A DNA stretch of 64,000 bases, taken from Candidatus Poribacteria bacterium. Lineage in GTDB: Bacteria > Poribacteria > WGA-4E > WGA-3G. Numbering within the stretch: the stretch's first letter is position 1; each line of letters opens with the position of its first letter. The DNA is taken from positions 1 to 64,000 of the forward strand of contig JAPPNJ010000011.1 of NCBI GenBank assembly GCA_028818705.1, written 5' to 3'. The position numbers were made by a program, and so were the translations under genes. The notes below the pieces were generated by a model that was not told where the DNA came from, made no database searches, and worked only from the letters and a program-made list of their open reading frames with translations. Positions 18,126-27,704 of the stretch are shown piece after piece.

Positions 18126-18929
18126 ATGAGCAGAAAAATAACTTTAATACTGCCTCTGGCGATCTTGGTTTTGCAGACGAACTTTGTTGAGAGTCAGGTC
18201 GTTAGAGACGGACTAGTTAGCTACTGGACTTTTGATACTGCAGATGTGGCACGGGACACTGTTAAAGATGCTATAGGCGGTAACGATGGAACAATTTTAG
18301 GTGCCGCTAAACAGACTGCAGGCAAATTCGCTCAAGCGTTTAAATTTAACGAAAGGCCGGATGCGATTGATATTGGCCATCCCGCCGATGGTAGTCTCGA
18401 TTTTGGTACTGACATAGATTACTCGATGGTAGCATGGATTAAAGTTGACAAACCCCCAGAATTGGACGGAGGGCAGTCCACAATCGTTAGTAAGGGAGAT
18501 GGCGGTGGCAACAGCAGAATCCTCTGGAAAATCATCGGGACTCACGTGAGTGTGACAATTGAGGATGCAAAAAATGCCGGCATCCACTTTCTATCAGACG
18601 GAGAGGTAACCGATGGGAAATGGCATCACGTGCTCTTTACTTGTGATAGATCGGATGCGACGCGCCTCTATATTGACGGTAAACTCGACGGTGAGGGAGG
18701 AAAGTCCAAAGACACGGATGTCAATACAGAATCTCGTATGTATATCGGTGCTTCGGTCCGAATCGGCGAAGCCACTCGAAGATACTTTGAAGGGCTGATT
18801 GACGAGGTGGGTATCTATGATCGGGTACTGACAGAGGATGAAGTCGAACGGAACTTCAATGCGAAGGGACTCGCCGTCAGTCCCCAAAATAAACTCGCCA
18901 TCACTTGGGGAGAGCTAAAGGTTTTTTAA
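18126..18929 (+). CDS. Exported LamG-domain protein with KLAxTWGxLK tail (2)
   Basis: 267 residues. The frame is open from 18084, but AGAGGGGAG precedes the ATG at 18126 and the protein then starts with a normal signal peptide (MSRKITLILPLAILVLQTNFVES). LamG jellyroll about 25-245: GLVSYWTFDTADVARDTVKDAIGG, KWHHVLFTCDRSDATRLYIDG, GLIDEVGIYDRVLTEDEV. It ends LAVSPQNKLAITWGELKVF, the same tail as the other two LamG proteins here. A degenerate family A repeat follows the stop codon. Likely a secreted or periplasmic ligand-binding protein. Confidence 0.85.
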   Translation: MSRKITLILPLAILVLQTNFVESQVVRDGLVSYWTFDTADVARDTVKDAIGGNDGTILGAAKQTAGKFAQAFKFNERPDAIDIGHPADGSLDFGTDIDYSMVAWIKVDKPPELDGGQSTIVSKGDGGGNSRILWKIIGTHVSVTIEDAKNAGIHFLSDGEVTDGKWHHVLFTCDRSDATRLYIDGKLDGEGGKSKDTDVNTESRMYIGASVRIGEATRRYFEGLIDEVGIYDRVLTEDEVERNFNAKGLAVSPQNKLAITWGELKVF

Positions 18930-18955
18930 CTATCAGGTTTCTTCCCTGCTCTCCA

Positions 18956-18976
18956 AATGTAGAGCAAAGGCAAATT
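18956..18976 (+). repeat. Degenerate family A repeat head (copy 7)
   Basis: AATGTAGAGCAAAGGCAAAT and one more T match the family A head with two changes. An imperfect palindrome (ATGCC, six-base loop, GGCTGCAT) follows directly. It lies 26 bases after the LamG stop codon. Confidence 0.45.
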
Positions 18977-19198
18977 ATGCCATTTTTGGCTGCATTCCGC
19001 TTCGCCTGCGCGCAGGTTTCTGGTTTAAGTCTCAACTGGTTTTGGTAACTTCGGTGTTTCTTTTATCTTTGGAAACATTAAACCAAACTTGTAGCCTGCA
19101 ACACCGGCGGAGGGTTTTTGCTTGGGTGTTTCTGCAGGTCTACGGAGAAGCACTTCATTCATCAAACCGACTTGACCGAACCGCAAGGAATAATTAAA

Positions 19199-21121
19199 AT
19201 GACGAAAAGGGCGTTGGTTATCGGCATCGTCTTAGCTGTCTTAGAGTGTTTAATCGCGCCCTACAACGATTTTGTCATTCGTAACACTTTTCTGGCAGGT
19301 GGTCATTTTCCGCTTGCCCCATTTTTTGCCCTGACCGTCTTGGCGCTGGTTGTTAATTCCGTCCTAAGATTCCTGCATCCGAAACTCGCACTTTCTTCCC
19401 AAGAACTCATCGTTATCTGGTGTATCATGATTGCCGTTGCCGGTATTCCCTCATCAGGAATGATGCGAGATGCGTTGGGCGCTTTCGCGGCTTACAACTA
19501 TTTTGCTACACCTGAGAATGAGTGGCGATCACTTTTTTTTCAATACATCCCCGAATGGCGTGTTGTGCGAGATGAGACAGCGATTGTCTCTTTCTATGAA
19601 GGCTTATCCGTTGGCGAAAGGATCCCTTGGGGTGCATGGTTGAAACCGCTCTCTGTGTGGGCGTTGTATGTTTTAACTGCCTATTTCGTTATGGTTTGCC
19701 TCGCTGTGCTCCTCCGAAAACAGTGGATCGAATATGAGAAGTGTACGTTTCCACTCGTTCAACTGCCTGTAGAGATCTCCGTTCATCGATCAGGCGTGGT
19801 CAACACATTCTTCAAAAACAGAAAGATGTGGCTCGGTTTCGCTATACCGGCGTTTGTCCACACCCTGAACGGACTTCACGCGTATTTCCCCACCTTGCCA
19901 CATATACCCGTCCGCTATTGGCTTGACCCGTTTCTCGTCGGTAGACCGCTCAGCGCCTTGAGACCTTTTCAGATTGTCGTGTTGATGTCAATGATTGGAT
20001 TTAGCTACCTTCTTACACTTGAAGTCGCATTCAGTCTCTGGTTCTTCTTCCTGTTTTTCAAACTCCAATGTCTCATCGGGAGTATGCTCGGTTTTTTCAT
20101 AACAAAGGGTCCGGGTGTAAAATGGACGGCGTATTCGTTCAGTGCAGCACAGGAAGCGGGTGCGTGTCTGACGCTTGGCGCTTGGGCACTCTTCAAAGCA
20201 AGGGGGCACATCAAACAACTATTTTTAAGTGGCTTTGGACGCAGTACACCTCAATCTGATGCCCAGAACGAACCGATGCCCGCCTGGCTGACGGTATTTG
20301 GGGTGATCGGGGGCTTGTTCCTTATGATATACTTGAACCACCTGATGGGAATGTCCCTCGGATTTGCGGTGCTCTTTATAATCTTTTCGGTTGGCGTGTT
20401 TATCGCCTTGACCTGGCAGATTATCAACGGGGGTATCCCTTTTATCAATCCCTCATTTTCACCACAAAGCGTCTCCCTCACAACACTCGGAACGGCACAC
20501 ATGTCCCCCTCAACACTAACGGGGTTGTTCATGCAACCCACCGGCTTAACCTCGCACCTGAGAGAGTTTATGATGCCTAATGTGATGAACGGACTGAAGG
20601 CAGCAGATACCGTTAGAGCCAACCGTCGCAAACTCCTCACAGCAATGGGAGTGGCGATGGTCCTGGGATTGTTCGTTTCATATTATTCCATGTTGAAAGT
20701 AAGCTACCAACACGGGGCGTTATTCGTGCATACGGGAGGTAGTGGTGGAGTGCGCTGGTTGAGCACCGTCCTCACGAGCCCTTCGATGGGAACAGATTGG
20801 ACGAACACCGGTTGGACGATTTTTGGGAGCGCGTTTACGATTGGGTTGATGTGGATACGAAAAGTCTTCGTCTGGTGGCCGATTCATCCGATCGGATACA
20901 CAATGCTTAGTTCCTGGGCGTCGTTTAAGTTATGGTTTTCTATCATGTTGGGTTATTTTCTGAAATATGGCATTGTGAAATACGGAGGACTCAGAGCGTA
21001 TAGGGAAGCGCGCCCGCTGTTTCTTGGATTGATTCTCGGTGAAATGACATGCGCGGGACTCTGGTCGATTGTTGGAATGATAACTGGCGTCCAAACCGGC
21101 TATCGTATTTTGCTGGATTGA
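19199..21121 (+). CDS. DUF6785-type polytopic membrane protein
   Basis: 640 residues from the ATG at 19199 (AAGGAA upstream; the in-frame extension to 19118 lacks a ribosome site). About 14 hydrophobic segments are visible, starting RALVIGIVLAVLECLIAPYNDFVIRN. The sequence resembles the large uncharacterised membrane proteins grouped as DUF6785/DUF6784 in Planctomycetes and Poribacteria, which look transporter-like but have no assigned function. The GH32-type glycosidase gene follows 43 bases downstream on the same strand, so the two are probably an operon, and uptake of a saccharide is a reasonable guess. I see no motif of a known transporter family. Confidence 0.65.
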   Translation: MTKRALVIGIVLAVLECLIAPYNDFVIRNTFLAGGHFPLAPFFALTVLALVVNSVLRFLHPKLALSSQELIVIWCIMIAVAGIPSSGMMRDALGAFAAYNYFATPENEWRSLFFQYIPEWRVVRDETAIVSFYEGLSVGERIPWGAWLKPLSVWALYVLTAYFVMVCLAVLLRKQWIEYEKCTFPLVQLPVEISVHRSGVVNTFFKNRKMWLGFAIPAFVHTLNGLHAYFPTLPHIPVRYWLDPFLVGRPLSALRPFQIVVLMSMIGFSYLLTLEVAFSLWFFFLFFKLQCLIGSMLGFFITKGPGVKWTAYSFSAAQEAGACLTLGAWALFKARGHIKQLFLSGFGRSTPQSDAQNEPMPAWLTVFGVIGGLFLMIYLNHLMGMSLGFAVLFIIFSVGVFIALTWQIINGGIPFINPSFSPQSVSLTTLGTAHMSPSTLTGLFMQPTGLTSHLREFMMPNVMNGLKAADTVRANRRKLLTAMGVAMVLGLFVSYYSMLKVSYQHGALFVHTGGSGGVRWLSTVLTSPSMGTDWTNTGWTIFGSAFTIGLMWIRKVFVWWPIHPIGYTMLSSWASFKLWFSIMLGYFLKYGIVKYGGLRAYREARPLFLGLILGEMTCAGLWSIVGMITGVQTGYRILLD

Positions 21122-21164
21122 AGGTTCATGGATGTGCGAAAACCCGAACAAAGAAAGGTGAACT

Positions 21165-22655
21165 ATGCGTACGTATGATGATTTTTTAATGGAGTCGTAT
21201 CAACTCAGAGAAAAGATGATCGCCGATAAATTTCGACCGAAATACCACTTCTTACCGCCAGCAGGTCGTTGGAACGACATTAACGGTGCAGTCTTCTTCA
21301 ACGGCAGGTATCATATCGGCTACCTACAAAAGATAAAAAACGGTCCCGATGAGAGAGACTTTTCGAGTTGGCAACACATTTCAAGTCGGGATCTGCTACA
21401 TTGGCAATACCACACAGCGTATCTCGACGAACCGCTTGAAGGGAAGAAGGGCGATTATTTTAATAGCGGCGACGTCATGGAAGGAATTGAACCACCAACA
21501 ATTATCACCAATATGCCCAGAAAAGGGATCTGTATTTACCAATGTCACGATGCTGATCTCTCACACTGGACCCCGTTGGCGGAAAATCCAGTAATTCCAA
21601 TCGATACGGACGAATTCCCGGAATGTGTGATTTTCGATCCGAGCGGCTGGAAAGAGGGGGACACCTACTACGCCTTAATCGGGAATAAAAACCATCGGCC
21701 CGGCTATGAAGGCGATTCGACGAGTCTTTTTAAGTCGAAAGACCTCAAGCAATGGAGTTATATCGGGCCCTTCTATAAATCCTCGCGTAAGTGGACAGCA
21801 GAAGTTGAAGATTGCGCCTGCTCTGACTTTTTCCGTTTTGGGGAGAAACACATGCTATTGATGCACACCCACTTCCCATTCAACAAATGTCAGTATTACA
21901 TCGGCCACTATGAAAACGAGACGTTCTACCCGGAAATCAACGGGCAACTTAGCCATCTCGGCAGTATGCTCGCTGGTCCCGAAACACTCATTGACGATAA
22001 GGGTAGACGCCTCTTTTGGGGGTGGCTCAGCGATGCCCGCGACGCAGAAACGCCCGGCTGGCAGAGCATTATGACGCTCCCTTGGCACCTGAAGCCGACA
22101 CCGGATAACCGCCTCAATATTGAGCCAGCCTCAGAATTACAATCCTTGAGACACAATCCATTTCAAATCGAAGATTTGTCTTTAGAAGCGGGGCAGGAGA
22201 TTACCGTTGAAGGGTTGGCTTCAGACTGTATGGAACTGAAACTGACGATAGAACCATACTCTGCTCAGCGATTTGGGTTGAAATTGTTCTGTTCGCCAGA
22301 TATTGAAGAAGAAACGGTGATTCGCTACGACGCGAGGCAGCAAGCCTTTGTTGTTGACTTTGAAAATGCGAGTAAAGATAGGACACTTTCATACCGTTGT
22401 GGGCGTGAAGCGTTAAAACCTGGAAGATTCAAGCAGACGGTGCCCTTTGCGTTGGAAAGCGACCAAGTCCTTGAACTTGATATTTTTGTTGACAGATCGG
22501 TAATTGAAATGTTCGTCAATTCTGAGTTGTGCATTGTTCAGCGGGTTTATCCGATGCGACCCAATAGTAAACAAGTACGGTTGTTTTGCGAAGATGGGCG
22601 AATTGCAATTAGAAACATCGCCAAATGGGAGATGGACGCGACCAACCCTTGGTAG
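21165..22655 (+). CDS. GH32-type glycosidase (beta-fructosidase-like)
   Basis: 496 residues, no signal peptide. The N-terminal five-bladed propeller carries RWNDINGAVFFNGRYHIGYLQ (about 35-55), where D is the predicted nucleophile of the WMNDPNG box. FDPSGW (about 165-170) stands for the RDP box, and AEVEDCACSDFF (about 213-224) contains the acid/base Glu of the EC box. A C-terminal beta-sandwich (about 340-490) has the expected DRSVIEMFVN. It should hydrolyse fructosides or related glycosides in the cytosol. AAAGGTG precedes the ATG. The last codons and stop (TNPW, TAG) lie in or next to the 48-bp repeat at 22648-22695. Co-transcription with the DUF6785 gene is likely. Confidence 0.85.
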   Translation: MRTYDDFLMESYQLREKMIADKFRPKYHFLPPAGRWNDINGAVFFNGRYHIGYLQKIKNGPDERDFSSWQHISSRDLLHWQYHTAYLDEPLEGKKGDYFNSGDVMEGIEPPTIITNMPRKGICIYQCHDADLSHWTPLAENPVIPIDTDEFPECVIFDPSGWKEGDTYYALIGNKNHRPGYEGDSTSLFKSKDLKQWSYIGPFYKSSRKWTAEVEDCACSDFFRFGEKHMLLMHTHFPFNKCQYYIGHYENETFYPEINGQLSHLGSMLAGPETLIDDKGRRLFWGWLSDARDAETPGWQSIMTLPWHLKPTPDNRLNIEPASELQSLRHNPFQIEDLSLEAGQEITVEGLASDCMELKLTIEPYSAQRFGLKLFCSPDIEEETVIRYDARQQAFVVDFENASKDRTLSYRCGREALKPGRFKQTVPFALESDQVLELDIFVDRSVIEMFVNSELCIVQRVYPMRPNSKQVRLFCEDGRIAIRNIAKWEMDATNPW

Positions 22656-22695
22656 ATTGTGGCTACAAACACCACGCAGAGACACTTGCTATCAT
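22648..22695 (+). repeat. 48-bp direct repeat, left copy
   Basis: Starts CTTGGTAGATTGTGGCTACA and ends ACTTGCTATCAT. It matches 26814-26861 at 42 of 48 positions by hand alignment. It overlaps the last codon region of the GH32 gene, whose stop codon TAG (22653-22655) lies within it. The two copies bracket the 1153-residue primase-like gene. A third, shorter relative lies at 27675-27704. Confidence 0.7.
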
Positions 22696-22712
22696 TAGGA
22701 GCAGATAGCACT

Positions 22713-25700
22713 TTACGTATCCGGCAGTGTATACACACCCCGTCGAACCTTTACAATTTCACCGATCGCTACAAGACGCGTGAGCTCTGTATTTATTGCT
22801 TTTGGATGTCCTTGAATCGCCTCCGTGAGTTCCGGAGTTCTTTTTTCTCCATCAGCGAGAAGTGCGAGAATTTGCTCTCGGAAAGGGACACGTGCACTTT
22901 TCCCACCCCTTAGCCTTTGTAAAACTCGGTTCGCTTGCCTTGGGGAACAGCCCAGAATCCTCTCTACCTCTTTTCTGCTGGATTCGGAGGTCAGGTTGTC
23001 GCGTTCGGTCTCAAAACGTTGGCGGGTCGCTATTACCTCGGAAAGTTTGTCTAATCCACCGGCGCCCTCGAAATCTTCCCAGTCAAAAAGGAGGGTTTCA
23101 GGTCTATCGGTGATCTCAGGAATTCGTAAACCCGTAATCAACATAATTTTTTTGTTTGCCAAACGATTCAGCTGAGCCAGTGCTGTAATCTGTGTGAACA
23201 TATCGGCGACCTCTTTTTCATAAACGCTCTGGACGCGTTCGTCTTTGTAACGGTAGGATTCAGGATCCATTTCATAAGAGAGGGGCTCATCATCGTTTCC
23301 AAACAAGATCCGAGTGCGCTTCAAAATGGCGCGTGGTCCTATTTCCGGCAAGCCAACTATCCAGACAACTTGCGCTTCCTGAAAAGCGGTTTCCAATCCC
23401 TTCTCCCTTCGAAAACCCATCAAGAAACAGACGTTCTCATTTTTCGCGATATCTTTCAACTGTTCAATTGCGTGATCATAGGTTATAATCCCATGCTTAA
23501 TATTCAGATCCCTTTCAATTTCAGCTTGGATACTCGAAAAAATGTGCTGTCCGGTTTCAGATACCCCAAGAACGTCCCAAGTGTTGTCGAGTTCTAAAAT
23601 TGCTTTCAGTGGATAAAGACCCGTACGAATCTGAAAAACACAGTTTCCCGGAACCCACGCCATCGGTTGGGTGTGAAGGATCTCAACTTCTTCATCCAAG
23701 AATGCTCGACGTAGATGTCCGCCGTGGAGAGTCGAGGAGGTGGCTAACAGGTGTCTGATACTCGGATGTAGGACCGGCGGCACCCAAAACTGTAACACTT
23801 CGTCTTCCCATTGCATCGGTGCATCAGCGTTTCGGGTATAATATGCGAAGAAACGCTTGAGTTGATGCCAAAATGTCCAGTTTGGATGCCAACAAACCGT
23901 TGGGAACTCCTGAATGTTTTCAACAGTCGTCGCATCCAAAACACCTAACCTGACGGCATCCGCTATCGGCATCAGGATTTTCATGTCTTCGTTAGGCACA
24001 AAAGCGTCGAGCCGAAAAAAGGGCAATCCTTCTGCCGCCAGTTTATCCGCAGCCGCAGCGTCCAAAGGAATATAAGCGGAGATCCCTCGCGCAAACTCGA
24101 TTGTAAAGTGTGCTAATTCCGCTCCGGTCTCCGCATCAATAGCCCCTCGTTCGACCACCCTGCCCCGGACATTAACACGGCACATCTGTTGAATGATTTC
24201 TTCTTCCCACCATTTAAACGTCTGTGTCACTGTTCGGAGACGTCTGATGAAGTCGGCATGGAATTTGTCACTGATTTCTACTGCATTCAGCAGGGCTATG
24301 GCAAATTTTCCTAAGGCACTGCCGCGCCAGTTAGCAACCCACTCCTCCAATGTGGTTTTTGATAGATTGCATTCAAGAAACAGTTGATTCTCTCTCCCGG
24401 CACTGATGATACAAAACCGCTGTGTGTCATCGCTCACTTCGAGAAGTTGTTCTCCTACTTTTGCGTATCGTGGGTCCAAAAACAGTCGATGATTCCCTAA
24501 TATTTGCGCTTTGGTAGTTTGTAATGTAGCGGGTTGCGATAGATAGCCACGCTCTCGACATGTTGTATAGACGGGGCATTGTGGACAGATAATTTCATTC
24601 GGATCCCCACCCTTTTTCTCAAGTGCTTCGCACCGCTCAGGATCTTCGCAGACGTTTCCACGTTGAAAGGGAGTTGCCATGCGCACGTTGACAGGGATAT
24701 CTTTCACCTGATCCCATAGATACATCCGATCTCGCCACCGTGCGACCGATCCCACATTTCGCCTTTGAAGAAGCTGTTCCGCTTCTGCCGCACGCGCAAC
24801 GTTTGGAACATTTAAACAGATTGCCTCGTTATTCCGCAGAAACGATTCTACTTCAGGGTCTTTCTCTGGAGCTATATCGGCAATAAATCCAAGAACGCGT
24901 ACGTTTCTATCGAAAGCGCGCTGCATCTGAACGCTAATTGCTTCGGGGGTCTCATGAATCTTTTCTGTAGGTTTGGATTTCTGTAACACGGGCGGGGGAC
25001 GTTTTATTCCCAGCGGACTGAGTTTCCCTTCCCGAACCGCACGCACCTTATCGTCTATCGGCAGCCCCGCCGCGGGGAGCGGCGGTAAGATACCAGTATC
25101 GTTCCAAACATCTGTTATGAGCGTTGCCCTCGTAGGCAGCCCAGTATCAGCTGTAGATGCACAGACCCACACGCCTCCCTCGCGCTCCCACAATAATACC
25201 TCTTTGTTGCCAATCTCCACCCCTTGCGGGGTCCAATAGTGAAATCCATCCACTTGTCTGACGTAAGAAAATTCGCGCTTGAAAAACGCCTCTTTAGCGA
25301 GGTCAAGTCTAGCCGATCCGAGAGAGTAGGGCGCGTTGGGAATGCGTTCCTGGTGTCGTGTGCTTTGGGAAACCGGTCCGTGAAGCTTTGCACGAAGGGC
25401 ATCGATAGGGGCAAAGAGAACCTCTTTAGGAATCACAGGCGGATCCAACAGATTTCCGAACAAGATTTCATAGCGTGCATCCCAGCAATTGTGTCCTTTC
25501 TCACCAAAAATTTCAAGATATACATCGTGTTGGTGCGGATTCCCTGCTGTCAGGCTCCCTTTATAAACATACAGCCTTGCCTGCTCGGTGTCCGGGTGCA
25601 GGTACCCCGGTACCCTGCAAGAAAAGCGCAGCCCACCAGACTTTGACACCGTCAACAACGGGTTCGCAACGGCATCAACAAGTGCTTGCACGCAAGCCAG

Positions 25701-26174
25701 AACGGTATCAGGTGCGGCACAGATGGCTTCATATTTAAAGTCGATGTCATGCCATGATGCCCCATCGCGTGCCGACGGAATACCCGTATACACATGAATT
25801 CCCCATGCCTTGCGCCATCGAGTAGCACTCCAGTCCATTGCCTGTTGGCGTTTCAAGAACCGCTCGCCCCCAAAAGACCGTGGGGGGCGGTCAGCTCCAG
25901 GCGCCTGCCCTATCGGCATAAAGGAAATGTTTGCCGCCTCCAAGTCTTGAAGTATCACAGGGTATTTCTGCGCACAATAGACTGTGAAATGGTAAGGAAG
26001 CCCTTTGTAAAGCGGAGGCGATAGGGTCGTCTTCCGTTGCTTAAGTGGCTCCTCGTGCCGTTGGTGACAGCGGGCAATTATATCTTGAAAGAAATTGGTT
26101 GTCATTGACATTACAATCAGGTGATTTTCTATTGCTGAACGAGGTAAATTCCGGCGCGTCTGTGGCAAATTCAC
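22713..26174 (-). CDS. Large primase-polymerase-like protein with Cys cluster and C-terminal winged helices
   Basis: 1153 residues. The start is unsure: GTG at 26174 gives the longest form, and ATG codons at 26111 or 26105 are alternatives; none has a ribosome site. Residues 125-240 look like an archaeo-eukaryotic primase/prim-pol core: D143-I-D145 in WHDIDFKY, a SKSGGLRFSCRVPGY segment (177-191) and VYLEIFGEKGHNCW (218-231). A five-Cys cluster (C509, C515, C530, C533, C539, ending GYLSQ) may bind Zn or Fe-S. Residues 990-1017 (MFTQITALAQLNRLANKKIMLI) recall a helicase motif VI region, but I find no Walker A. Residues 1058-1153 hold two winged-helix-like segments. Suggests replication of a mobile element or DNA defence. 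Flanked by 48-bp direct repeats. Confidence 0.6.
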   Translation of the reverse strand: MNLPQTRRNLPRSAIENHLIVMSMTTNFFQDIIARCHQRHEEPLKQRKTTLSPPLYKGLPYHFTVYCAQKYPVILQDLEAANISFMPIGQAPGADRPPRSFGGERFLKRQQAMDWSATRWRKAWGIHVYTGIPSARDGASWHDIDFKYEAICAAPDTVLACVQALVDAVANPLLTVSKSGGLRFSCRVPGYLHPDTEQARLYVYKGSLTAGNPHQHDVYLEIFGEKGHNCWDARYEILFGNLLDPPVIPKEVLFAPIDALRAKLHGPVSQSTRHQERIPNAPYSLGSARLDLAKEAFFKREFSYVRQVDGFHYWTPQGVEIGNKEVLLWEREGGVWVCASTADTGLPTRATLITDVWNDTGILPPLPAAGLPIDDKVRAVREGKLSPLGIKRPPPVLQKSKPTEKIHETPEAISVQMQRAFDRNVRVLGFIADIAPEKDPEVESFLRNNEAICLNVPNVARAAEAEQLLQRRNVGSVARWRDRMYLWDQVKDIPVNVRMATPFQRGNVCEDPERCEALEKKGGDPNEIICPQCPVYTTCRERGYLSQPATLQTTKAQILGNHRLFLDPRYAKVGEQLLEVSDDTQRFCIISAGRENQLFLECNLSKTTLEEWVANWRGSALGKFAIALLNAVEISDKFHADFIRRLRTVTQTFKWWEEEIIQQMCRVNVRGRVVERGAIDAETGAELAHFTIEFARGISAYIPLDAAAADKLAAEGLPFFRLDAFVPNEDMKILMPIADAVRLGVLDATTVENIQEFPTVCWHPNWTFWHQLKRFFAYYTRNADAPMQWEDEVLQFWVPPVLHPSIRHLLATSSTLHGGHLRRAFLDEEVEILHTQPMAWVPGNCVFQIRTGLYPLKAILELDNTWDVLGVSETGQHIFSSIQAEIERDLNIKHGIITYDHAIEQLKDIAKNENVCFLMGFRREKGLETAFQEAQVVWIVGLPEIGPRAILKRTRILFGNDDEPLSYEMDPESYRYKDERVQSVYEKEVADMFTQITALAQLNRLANKKIMLITGLRIPEITDRPETLLFDWEDFEGAGGLDKLSEVIATRQRFETERDNLTSESSRKEVERILGCSPRQANRVLQRLRGGKSARVPFREQILALLADGEKRTPELTEAIQGHPKAINTELTRLVAIGEIVKVRRGVYTLPDT

Positions 26175-26625
26175 GCTAAAAAAATATATGTTATGAGATG
26201 TTTATAAACTTTATATTTTCACATAAGTTAGTAGTGTATATTATCAAAAACCTCATTTTTGGTCAAATTTTAAATTGAATATAAAGTCAATAATCATCGG
26301 GCTTTAAGCACCAGTTAGATTGGGACATATTTTCTTTTAATTTAGAATATGAGATAGTCATATCCTGAGCAAACTTTTTGCGATTCACCCTATTTTTTGG
26401 GGATATCTCCGACAATATTTCACATCATATCCGAATTTGTGTTTTTTTATCGGCGGGAAAGGCGGCAATTTGTCGTGACAAGCCTCTAACAAATCCACAT
26501 CTATATCACGACCTCTGAGATCCCCGCGGCTTTTGAAAAGAGGACTTTTCTCACAAAAAATTAATAAAGTCCCACAGTATTCTGCAATTTCCAAGCAAGA
26601 TCAACAATTTTTATGGATATAACAC

Positions 26626-26685
26626 GACGCCGATATCAACGAGGATGGCGTAGCCAATACCGCTGACCTTGTTCTGGCCGTCTGA
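26626..26685 (+). pseudogene. Dockerin/EF-hand-like gene fragment
   Basis: One frame reads DADINEDGVANTADLVLAV and stops. This is the Ca-binding loop and following helix of a dockerin type I / EF-hand repeat (DxNxDGxxNxxDL), as found at the C-termini of many secreted proteins in this kind of genome. A stop codon lies just upstream in the same frame, so only the last about 19 codons of a lost gene remain. Confidence 0.5.
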
Positions 26686-26813
26686 TTTATACGGGGGTTG
26701 GGAATTTAGGGGGTTAAATATAACGAAACACTCTCACTGCAAGACATTTTCAGCAAAATATTCTGTTTGCGTAAGCCCTGTAATGGTTAAATGAGAGATA
26801 GCCCCAACCAACA

Positions 26814-26861
26814 CTTGGTAGATTGTAGCTACAAACACTATGCAGAAACGCTTGCTGTCAT
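26814..26861 (+). repeat. 48-bp direct repeat, right copy
   Basis: Starts CTTGGTAGATTGTAGCTACA and ends GCTTGCTGTCAT. Six differences from the left copy at 22648-22695, in the same orientation. It directly abuts the stop codon (26863-26865, minus strand) of the arsM-like gene. Confidence 0.7.
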
Positions 26862-26862
26862 C

Positions 26863-27624
26863 TTATGCAGGTTTAACCGCCTCCACCTTAACACTGGCGA
26901 CCTCCACCTGACGCATTTTCGCGTAGGCTGATTTACTGAGAACCTGAACGTTCTCAAATCCAGCCTGACGCATCGAATCTAAATATTGGTTTTCAGGTAA
27001 CGCACCTGAAATACAACTCACCCATGCGCTTACTGCGGCTCTCGCCCATCTGGGCATGTTGTTGGCGACCATGTCGGACACCACCAATTTACCGCCCGGT
27101 TTAAGGACGCGGTAGGCTTCTTCAAACACCTTATTCTTATCCGGCGACAGACAGATCACGCAATTGGAGATGATCCAATCCACACTTTCATCTTCAACCG
27201 GCATAGATTCGATCTCACCCAGACGGAAATCAACATTCTTCGCGCCAGCCTCCTCGGCGTTCCGTCGCGCTCTCTCAATCATCTCAGGGGTCATATCGAT
27301 GCCTATCGCCCTGCCACTTTCACCGACAAGGTGCGATGCGAGTAACACATCAATCCCGGCACCCGATCCGAGATCAACCACAACGTCGCCCTCTTGCACA
27401 TCCATATATTCCAGTGGATTCCCACAACCAAAGGAATGTTCAGCAGCATCAGTGGGAATGCTGGAAATCTGTGCTTCGGTGTAACCATTCTTTTCTGCGG
27501 GACTATCCGTCTTGGTGTCCGGACAGCAGGTAAGTGATGAACAGCACGATTCATCGGTTTTTATTCTGTCGGCATAATGCTGACGAACAGATTCTTTAAT
27601 TTGCTTTACATCTTGAGACTTCAT
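26863..27624 (-). CDS. arsM: Arsenite S-adenosylmethionine methyltransferase (ArsM family)
   Basis: 253 residues. The class I SAM-binding motif is VVDLGSGAGID (83-92), and GYTEAQISSIPTDAAEHSFGCGNPL (47-71) is the family signature. Cysteines characteristic of ArsM are present: the pairs C27-C28 and C33-C34, C67 in GCGNP, C155 (SNCVICL) and C204 (WVSCISG). It methylates trivalent arsenic to volatile or excretable species in the cytosol. GGAGG lies about 7 bases before the ATG. No arsR or transporter gene is next to it. The C-terminal tail (EVASVKVEAVKPA) is of normal length. Confidence 0.88.
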   Translation of the reverse strand: MKSQDVKQIKESVRQHYADRIKTDESCCSSLTCCPDTKTDSPAEKNGYTEAQISSIPTDAAEHSFGCGNPLEYMDVQEGDVVVDLGSGAGIDVLLASHLVGESGRAIGIDMTPEMIERARRNAEEAGAKNVDFRLGEIESMPVEDESVDWIISNCVICLSPDKNKVFEEAYRVLKPGGKLVVSDMVANNMPRWARAAVSAWVSCISGALPENQYLDSMRQAGFENVQVLSKSAYAKMRQVEVASVKVEAVKPA

Positions 27625-27674
27625 AATTTTCCTCCAAAGTGAGGTATTGTTATTTTTTTAAGACAACCAATTCG

Positions 27675-27704
27675 TGGTGAGAATCTGGCTATAAACACCA
27701 CGCA
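27675..27704 (+). repeat. Partial third copy of the 48-bp repeat
   Basis: TGGTGAGAATCTGGCTATAA followed by ACACCACGCA. It shares the core GGCTAYAAACACCACGCA with the left copy at 22648-22695. It spans the stop codon and last codons of the sulfatase gene at 27689. Confidence 0.45.

Larger units (their letters stand above)
26175..26862. other. AT-rich intergenic region with a gene fragment and a direct repeat
   Basis: About 690 bases upstream of the primase-like gene. The first about 250 bases are strongly AT-rich (leader or possible origin-like DNA; no iteron array seen). A dockerin-like peptide fragment lies at 26626-26685 and the right 48-bp repeat at 26814-26861. A 69-codon minus-strand ORF (26385-26594) has no ribosome site and I do not call it a gene. 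Confidence 0.4.

Noticed and set aside
26385..26594. 69-codon minus-strand ORF upstream of the primase-like gene
   Set aside because: No ribosome site, no recognised domain, AT-rich surroundings.
22648..26861. Attachment sites of a phage or integrative element
   Set aside because: No integrase or tRNA was seen, and a third related copy lies outside. Kept only as a possibility in the findings.
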